Assembly: GCF_900580675.1 (NCBI RefSeq)
Contig: NZ_UTBG01000001.1
Location: forward strand, 434,001-498,000
Origin: Pseudomonas viridiflava
Lineage (GTDB): Bacteria > Pseudomonadota > Gammaproteobacteria > Pseudomonadales > Pseudomonadaceae
DNA: 64,000 bases
Reading direction: 5' to 3'
Shown: piece after piece, positions 59,401 to 64,000 of the stretch
How the letters are laid out: each line of letters opens with the position of its first letter
Position numbering within the stretch: the first letter of the stretch is position 1
Notes under the pieces: model-generated
The model's input: the letters and a program-made list of their open reading frames with translations, nothing else
Told to the model about the DNA's origin: nothing
Databases searched by the model: none
Made by a program: the position numbers and the translations under genes

Positions 59401-61071
59401 TTACAGAGTTATGACGGAATCAGTCAATTCCGGTGAAAAGATGGCACTTTGCTTTGATGCTGCTGCGGCATGCACGCGGTTGCGCCCGGCGTCCTTGGCA
59501 CGGTACAGCGCCTCGTCGGCCTGGGCGGCCATCATCAAGCTGTCGGAGCCGTCGCACAACTCCACCACCCCGGCGCTGAAGGTGCACCACAAATCATGCG
59601 GCTGGGCCGGGTAGTGAATTTCGGCGAAGCGCCCACGGATTTCGTCCAGCACCTTGCAGGCCGATTCCAGGTCGGTGTCAGGCATCACGATGGCGAACTC
59701 TTCGCCGCCGTAGCGCCCGATGTAATCGGTCTTGCGCAAGCGCTGCTTGAGAAACAGCGCCAGGCTCTTGATCACGCGGTCGCCCATGGGGTGGCCGTGG
59801 CTGTCATTGACCCGTTTGAAGTGGTCGATATCCAGCATGGCAAAGCTCAACGGCTTGTTTTCGCGGCGTGCGCGGAAGCTGCAGTCTTCAAGCAATTGCA
59901 GGATGTGGGTGTGGTTGTACAGCCCGGTCAGGCTGTCGCGCACCATCCGCGCCTTGAGGTTGCGCGCACGGGCGGCGCGGTTGCGCACGGTGGTGATCAG
60001 GTGGCGCGGCTTGATCGGCTTGGTGAGGAAGTCGTCGCCGCCTTCGCTCATCGCGTCCAGTTGCTTGTCCAGGTCGTCTTCGGCCGACAGGTAGATGATC
60101 GGCACGCTGACGTAGCGGTCGTTGTGGCGAATCACCTTGGCCAGTTCGGTGCCGGTACAGGCCGGCATATACATGTCGAGGATGATCAGGTCGGGCTGGA
60201 AATCCGCCAGCTCGGCCATCGCCTGGATCGGCTCGATCAAGGTGCGCGTAACGATGCCGGCGCTGTTGAGCAGCCGCTCGGTGTGCAGCGCCTGGGCCCG
60301 CGAATCATCGATGATCAGTACTTTATAGGGCTCGTACTGGGCCACGCAGGTCAGCACTTCGATTTTTTCCAGCAGGCTTGAGGCTTCGAGCGTGCCGGTG
60401 AGAAATTCCTGGCCCCCGGCGCGTACGGCGGCCAGGCGGGTCGGGGTGTCGGTTTCATGCAGGCTGAAAAACAGCAGCGGCAGCTTTTGCTCAAGGCCTT
60501 CCTGGGCTTGCGCAGCGAGCTTGAGGCCCAGGCCGGCGCCGCAGAAATCCACGTCCATCACAATGGCCGAGGGCAAGCGCTCGGCCATTGACGTGTTAAA
60601 CGCCGCGACGCTGTCCAGGGACTGGGCGCTCATGCCAAAGAACTCCAACTGCTTGGCCAGGCGCTCGGCGCGGTCGTGATCGGCGAGCATCACGTAGATC
60701 GGCTTGCGCATCGGCGGCAGGAAGGTTTGTTCCAGCTGGTCGCCCTGGCGCAGGCCGGTGCGGGACAGGCGCTGCATCAAATGGTTGAGTTCGGTGATCA
60801 GATGGCTGCTCAGGCGGCCGCGGTTCTCGTCCACCGCCTTGAGCGATTCGCCGATGTGCTGCGCCAGCTGGCCGTGTTCCGGCTGTTCGAAACGCTCGGC
60901 AAAACGCTGCAGGCGCAGATTGGCCTCGCTGAGTTCGGAGAGATCGGCGCTGGACCATTCGCTGCGTTGCAGGCGTTGCCATATCTCAAGAATTTGACGT
61001 GCCTGATGAATTACCCGCTGGGCAAAATGGTGCTTGAGGCGCTCACGGCTGGGGTCTTCTGGCTCGGTCAT
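59401..61071 (-). CDS. gcbA: Response regulator diguanylate cyclase, REC-REC-GGDEF (GcbA-like)
   Basis: A 556-residue c-di-GMP synthase. An N-terminal helical region (1-120) is followed by a first receiver-like domain (about 125-240), a second receiver with D299 in DLIILDMYMPACTGTEL and KP at 351-352, then GGDEF with active motif GGEEF (455-459) and an inhibitory RxxD site (RKTD, 446-449) five residues before it. It fits GcbA (PA4843), which promotes attachment by inhibiting flagellar motility. Next to the chemoreceptor gene on the same strand. Confidence 0.9.
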   Translation of the reverse strand: MTEPEDPSRERLKHHFAQRVIHQARQILEIWQRLQRSEWSSADLSELSEANLRLQRFAERFEQPEHGQLAQHIGESLKAVDENRGRLSSHLITELNHLMQRLSRTGLRQGDQLEQTFLPPMRKPIYVMLADHDRAERLAKQLEFFGMSAQSLDSVAAFNTSMAERLPSAIVMDVDFCGAGLGLKLAAQAQEGLEQKLPLLFFSLHETDTPTRLAAVRAGGQEFLTGTLEASSLLEKIEVLTCVAQYEPYKVLIIDDSRAQALHTERLLNSAGIVTRTLIEPIQAMAELADFQPDLIILDMYMPACTGTELAKVIRHNDRYVSVPIIYLSAEDDLDKQLDAMSEGGDDFLTKPIKPRHLITTVRNRAARARNLKARMVRDSLTGLYNHTHILQLLEDCSFRARRENKPLSFAMLDIDHFKRVNDSHGHPMGDRVIKSLALFLKQRLRKTDYIGRYGGEEFAIVMPDTDLESACKVLDEIRGRFAEIHYPAQPHDLWCTFSAGVVELCDGSDSLMMAAQADEALYRAKDAGRNRVHAAAASKQSAIFSPELTDSVITL

Positions 61072-61369
61072 ATCCTGACTACTAGTTAGGGTGCATGCTG
61101 AGGTCGACTGATGGCTCTATGCTAGCACCTCTTTTCGACGGGATCAGTGTCATATGTCAATTAACTGCATGTCCGGGCTATTCAGTTATTGACCCGATGG
61201 TCGCGCAGCGTAAAAAACGTGCATCCTTTATAGTCGAACCGGCCCAGCGTGCCAGTTTGGTGAAAAGCCCCGCATGGGTGGGCACGATGGGGTAGGGTTG
61301 TGGTCGGAGTGTTTGAACGCACCCGGACAATTGAAGTGCATGAACTCAAGTGATTGAAAGGATATCGCC

Positions 61370-62437
61370 ATGCTGGACTGGAAAAACCGTGCAGGCAGTG
61401 CCAAAGGCCCCGCCCCTGAGCCCAAGTCGGCCAACCGCAGCTACTTACGCACCGTGCTGATGAGCCGAGCCGTGCTCAGCGTTCTTGGCATCTACCTGTT
61501 GGTCACCGGTGCCCTGGGTTGGTACTGGAGCGAAGAGCCGGCACTGTTCCCGGTCCAGCAAAATGCGCAGATTGCCGCCGAAAAAGAAGGCAAGCAGATG
61601 GTGGTGGGCTTTACCACCGTCGAAACGCTCAAGACCGTTGTCGGCACCTTGCTGAACAAGCCCGGTGGCTACATTTCCAATGACCGCTTCCCGCCAGGCC
61701 TGTGGATGGACAACATGCCCAGCTGGGAATACGGCGTGCTGGTGCAGGTCCGCGACTTGACCCGTGCCTTGCGTAAGGACTTCGCCCGTTCTCAGTCGCA
61801 GTCGGCCGAAGATGCGGATTTGGCCAAGGCCGAGCCGCGGTTCAACTTCGACAACAAGAGCTGGGTGCTGCCTTCCAGTGAGTCGGAGTACCAGGAAGGC
61901 ATCAACTCCCTGAGCCGCTACGAAGCGCGCCTGTCGGACCCTAACCAGCGCGGCGCGCTGTTTTATGCGCGTGCCGACAACCTGAACAATTGGCTGGGTG
62001 ACGTCGCTACCCGCCTGGGTTCGCTGTCGCAACGCCTGTCGGCCAGTGTTGGCCGGGTCAAATTGAACACTGCACTGAAAACCGAAGCGCTGGCGCCAGG
62101 TGAAGTGCCGCAGGTCGATGAAGAAGTGGTGGAAACCCCATGGATGCAGATCGACAACGTGTTCTATGAAGCCCGTGGCCAGGCGTGGGCCTTGTCCCAC
62201 CTGCTGCGCGCCATCGAAGTCGACTTTGCCGACGTGCTGGCCAAGAAAAACGCCACCGTCAGCGTGCGCCAGATCATTCGTGAGCTGGAAGCCTCGCAGG
62301 AGCCCGTCTGGAGCCCGATGATTCTTAACGGCAGCGGCTTTGGCGTCCTGGCCAACCACTCGCTGGTGATGGCCAACTACATTTCCCGGGCCAACGCTGC
62401 GGTAATCGATTTGCGTCAGCTGCTCAACCAGGGTTGA
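61370..62437 (+). CDS. DUF2333 family membrane-anchored protein
   Basis: A 355-residue protein with one N-terminal helix (residues about 32-52, AVLSVLGIYLLVTGALGWYW) and a large exported part. Family segments: MVVGFTTVETLKTVVGTLLN, NKPGGYISNDRFPPGLWMDN, WEYGVLVQVRDLTRALRKDF. Its role is unknown. Its TGA overlaps the Nudix start (TGATG), so the two are coupled. A 298-base gap to the gcbA-like gene, divergent, has no other gene. Confidence 0.9.
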   Translation: MLDWKNRAGSAKGPAPEPKSANRSYLRTVLMSRAVLSVLGIYLLVTGALGWYWSEEPALFPVQQNAQIAAEKEGKQMVVGFTTVETLKTVVGTLLNKPGGYISNDRFPPGLWMDNMPSWEYGVLVQVRDLTRALRKDFARSQSQSAEDADLAKAEPRFNFDNKSWVLPSSESEYQEGINSLSRYEARLSDPNQRGALFYARADNLNNWLGDVATRLGSLSQRLSASVGRVKLNTALKTEALAPGEVPQVDEEVVETPWMQIDNVFYEARGQAWALSHLLRAIEVDFADVLAKKNATVSVRQIIRELEASQEPVWSPMILNGSGFGVLANHSLVMANYISRANAAVIDLRQLLNQG

Positions 62438-62976
62438 TGATGGACGCGACTGAAAAGGAGGCCGCGCACCGCGCGGCCTCTGATGCTGAACTGATCTACT
62501 GGGTCGACGAGCAGGACAACCTGCTCGGCACCCTCGTCAGGTCCGACCTTCGCCAGCGCGGCCTGATTGGGCGCTGCACGTTTATCTTCCTGTTCAATTC
62601 CGCCGGCGAGCTGTGTGTGCATCGGCGCACGCTGAGCAAAGCCATGTACCCGGGTTTCTGGGACACGGCGGCGGGCGGCATGGTGGCGGCAGGCGAGAGC
62701 TATGCCGATTCGGCGGCCCGTGAGCTGGAGGAAGAGTTGGGTGTCGGCGGTGTGGAGCTGGTCGAGCATGACCATTTCTACTTCGAAGAGGGTGACAACC
62801 GGCTCTGGTGCAAATCCTACTCGGCGGTCTGGGACGGTCCACTGCGCCTGCAGCCCGAAGAAGTCATGGAAGCGCGCTTTTTACCGATTGAAACTGTCCT
62901 GCAGGAAGCCCGGCAAAAGCCTTACTGCCCGGATGCTCAAGAGGGCTTGCGGCGCTATCTGGCCTCGCGTCGCTAA
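62437..62976 (+). CDS. Nudix hydrolase, YfcD-like
   Basis: A 179-residue enzyme with the full Nudix box GMVAAGESYADSAARELEEE followed by LG (G-x5-E-x7-REL-x-EE-x-LG), thus Mg2+-dependent cleavage of a nucleoside or other diphosphate. The flanking RTLSKAMYPGFWDTAAGG resembles the E. coli YfcD and IPP-isomerase-like group. Substrate unknown. ATG 62437 overlaps the upstream stop; ATG 62440 also possible. Confidence 0.9.
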   Translation: MMDATEKEAAHRAASDAELIYWVDEQDNLLGTLVRSDLRQRGLIGRCTFIFLFNSAGELCVHRRTLSKAMYPGFWDTAAGGMVAAGESYADSAARELEEELGVGGVELVEHDHFYFEEGDNRLWCKSYSAVWDGPLRLQPEEVMEARFLPIETVLQEARQKPYCPDAQEGLRRYLASRR

Positions 62977-63159
62977 AGTTGCATAAATTGGCGCCATTTG
63001 GCTCTTAGCAAGTCGGCTTTTTGCCGTTACACTGCGCGACTTTTCACCCGAACCACCTAGGCGGTTCGGTAGCGCTGCCCCTGCCTGAGTGGGGCTTCGC
63101 GGTCGGTGTTTCGCCTTTGCGCACACTGATCAGTCTTTGTCCTCCCAAGAGGATTGCCG

Positions 63160-63531
63160 GTGGCCAAAAAAGCCGCATCCTTCGCCGCCCTTGGTGGCCT
63201 GGTATTTTCCACCGACGCAGGTCGACACTGCCCGGACTGTCGTCAGCCCGTGGATTCGTGCACCTGCAAACAAACCCTGATCCCCGAAGGCGACGGCATT
63301 GCCCGCGTGCGACGCGAGAGCAAAGGCCGTGGCGGCAAGACGGTGACCACCATCACCGGCGTGCCGCTTGCCGAAGACGCGCTCAAGGAACTGGCGACCA
63401 CGCTGAAAAAGCGTTGTGGCACCGGTGGCGCGTTGAAAGACGGGGTTATCGAGATCCAGGGCGAGCACGTCGAGTTGCTGTTGGCCGAGTTGATCAAGCT
63501 CGGGTACAAGGCCAAGAAGTCCGGCGGCTGA
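63160..63531 (+). CDS. SUI1/eIF1-family translation factor, YciH-like
   Basis: A 123-residue protein with an N-terminal Cys cluster (HCPDCRQPVDSCTCK) and the SUI1 domain (RVRRESKGRGGKTVTTITGV, ALKELATTLKKRCGTGGALK, EIQGEHVELLLAELIKLGYK). YciH relatives influence start-site choice and stress translation. GTG 63160 (MAKKAASFAALGG) is chosen because AAGAGG lies 8 bases upstream; a TTG at 63154 is worse. Upstream sequence at about 63050-63070 has a hairpin (CCGAACC/GGTTCGG). Confidence 0.93.
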   Translation: MAKKAASFAALGGLVFSTDAGRHCPDCRQPVDSCTCKQTLIPEGDGIARVRRESKGRGGKTVTTITGVPLAEDALKELATTLKKRCGTGGALKDGVIEIQGEHVELLLAELIKLGYKAKKSGG

Positions 63532-63674
63532 AAGCCTCTTCCCAACCTGTGTCTAAACTCTGTCCTGCGAGTGGGGTCTACCTTTCTTACAGGCAAATCG
63601 TCATTTTCATTCTTTAGACTGCGCCAGCCTCTGACCAGGGGCGGTGCCTTCGACTTCATTTATAGGGGACTTCG

Positions 63675-64000
63675 ATGTCCGTACGACGCACACGCAAAGA
63701 CGATGGCAGCCAATGGACAGTTGCGGACAGCCGCAGTGTTTACGGGATTCGCCATTGGGGGGCCGGATATTTCGCGATCAATGAAGCCGGTCGCGTTGAA
63801 GTCCGTCCGAACGGCCCGAACAGCACGCCTGTCGACCTCTACGAGCAAGTCGACGAGCTGCGCAAAAGCGGCTTGTCCCTGCCGCTGCTGGTGCGCTTCC
63901 CCGACATCCTGCAAGACCGCGTGCGCCAGCTGACCGGTGCTTTCGACTCGAACATCGAGCGTCTGGAATACCAGAGCAAGTACACCGCGCTGTACCCGAT
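63675..64000 (+). CDS. speA: Biosynthetic arginine decarboxylase SpeA, N-terminal part (partial)
   Basis: The window ends in this gene; 108 residues are visible. The start [20 protein letters not shown], then [38 protein letters not shown] and [16 protein letters not shown] match SpeA, the PLP enzyme making agmatine for polyamine synthesis. ATG 63675 follows AGGGG at 63664-63668. Gene order SUI1-speA agrees with P. aeruginosa PA4840-PA4839. Confidence 0.94.
   Translation, partial: MSVRRTRKDDGSQWTVADSRSVYGIRHWGAGYFAINEAGRVEVRPNGPNSTPVDLYEQVDELRKSGLSLPLLVRFPDILQDRVRQLTGAFDSNIERLEYQSKYTALYP

Overview
The window is a piece of a Pseudomonas chromosome, most likely from the P. fluorescens group. 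This is inferred from the high GC coding style, the many REP-type palindromes (GTGGGAG-GGGCTTGC and relatives) in gene gaps, and a gene order that I recall matching P. aeruginosa PAO1 around PA4839-PA4893 (speA, SUI1, gcbA, ctpL, aroQ, accBC, prmA, dusB, fis, purH, purD, retS, urt, ure, desT). No rRNA, tRNA, CRISPR array, prophage or insertion sequence was seen. Both ends cut a gene: braC/livK at the left and speA at the right.

Layout. 1-4164: a high-affinity branched-chain amino acid ABC transporter (end of braC, then livHMGF). 4293-4985: a 0.7 kb non-coding stretch with a cluster of DnaA-box-like sites, then an SDR dehydrogenase and an AGE-family sugar epimerase. 7154-9558: urease accessory and nickel genes (hupE, ureG, ureF, ureE). 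9835-20654: single genes, namely an NlpC/P60 hydrolase, desT, a small repeat protein, asmA-like, a ferritin-like protein, an EamA transporter with a divergent AraC regulator, psiF-like, an AI-2E family permease, yegD and cbpA. 20724-30675: a long minus-strand block for urea use, the urea ABC transporter urtABCDE followed by ureD, ureA, two acetyltransferases, ureB and ureC. A good sigma-54 promoter sits upstream of urtA, which points to nitrogen control. 30889-35837: a copper-handling cluster (PepSY membrane protein, OprC-like TonB receptor, DUF2946 protein, PCu(A)C chaperone, second DUF2946 protein). 35933-36525: a HI1419/HI1420-type toxin-antitoxin pair. 36786-43078: aerobic cobalamin genes, cobK-cobL leftward and cobG-cobH-cobI-cobJ rightward. 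43315-44687: an unrecognised protein converging on a MarC protein.

44807-64000 is conserved core: the retS hybrid sensor kinase, purD, purH, fis-dusB, a DUF3426 zinc-ribbon protein, prmA, accC-accB, aroQ, a chemoreceptor (ctpL position), a REC-REC-GGDEF diguanylate cyclase (gcbA position), a DUF2333 protein, a Nudix hydrolase, a SUI1-family protein and the start of speA.

The main functional themes are nitrogen scavenging (amino acid and urea uptake plus urease), metal handling (nickel, copper, cobalt corrin) and biofilm or motility switching (RetS, GcbA). The most checkable unusual points are the urtA sigma-54 promoter with an adjacent large inverted repeat, the DnaA-box-like cluster, REP elements placed right after the binding-protein gene in both ABC operons, the non-ATG or frameshifted start of cobG, and two proteins of unknown function (11132-11503 and 43315-44094).
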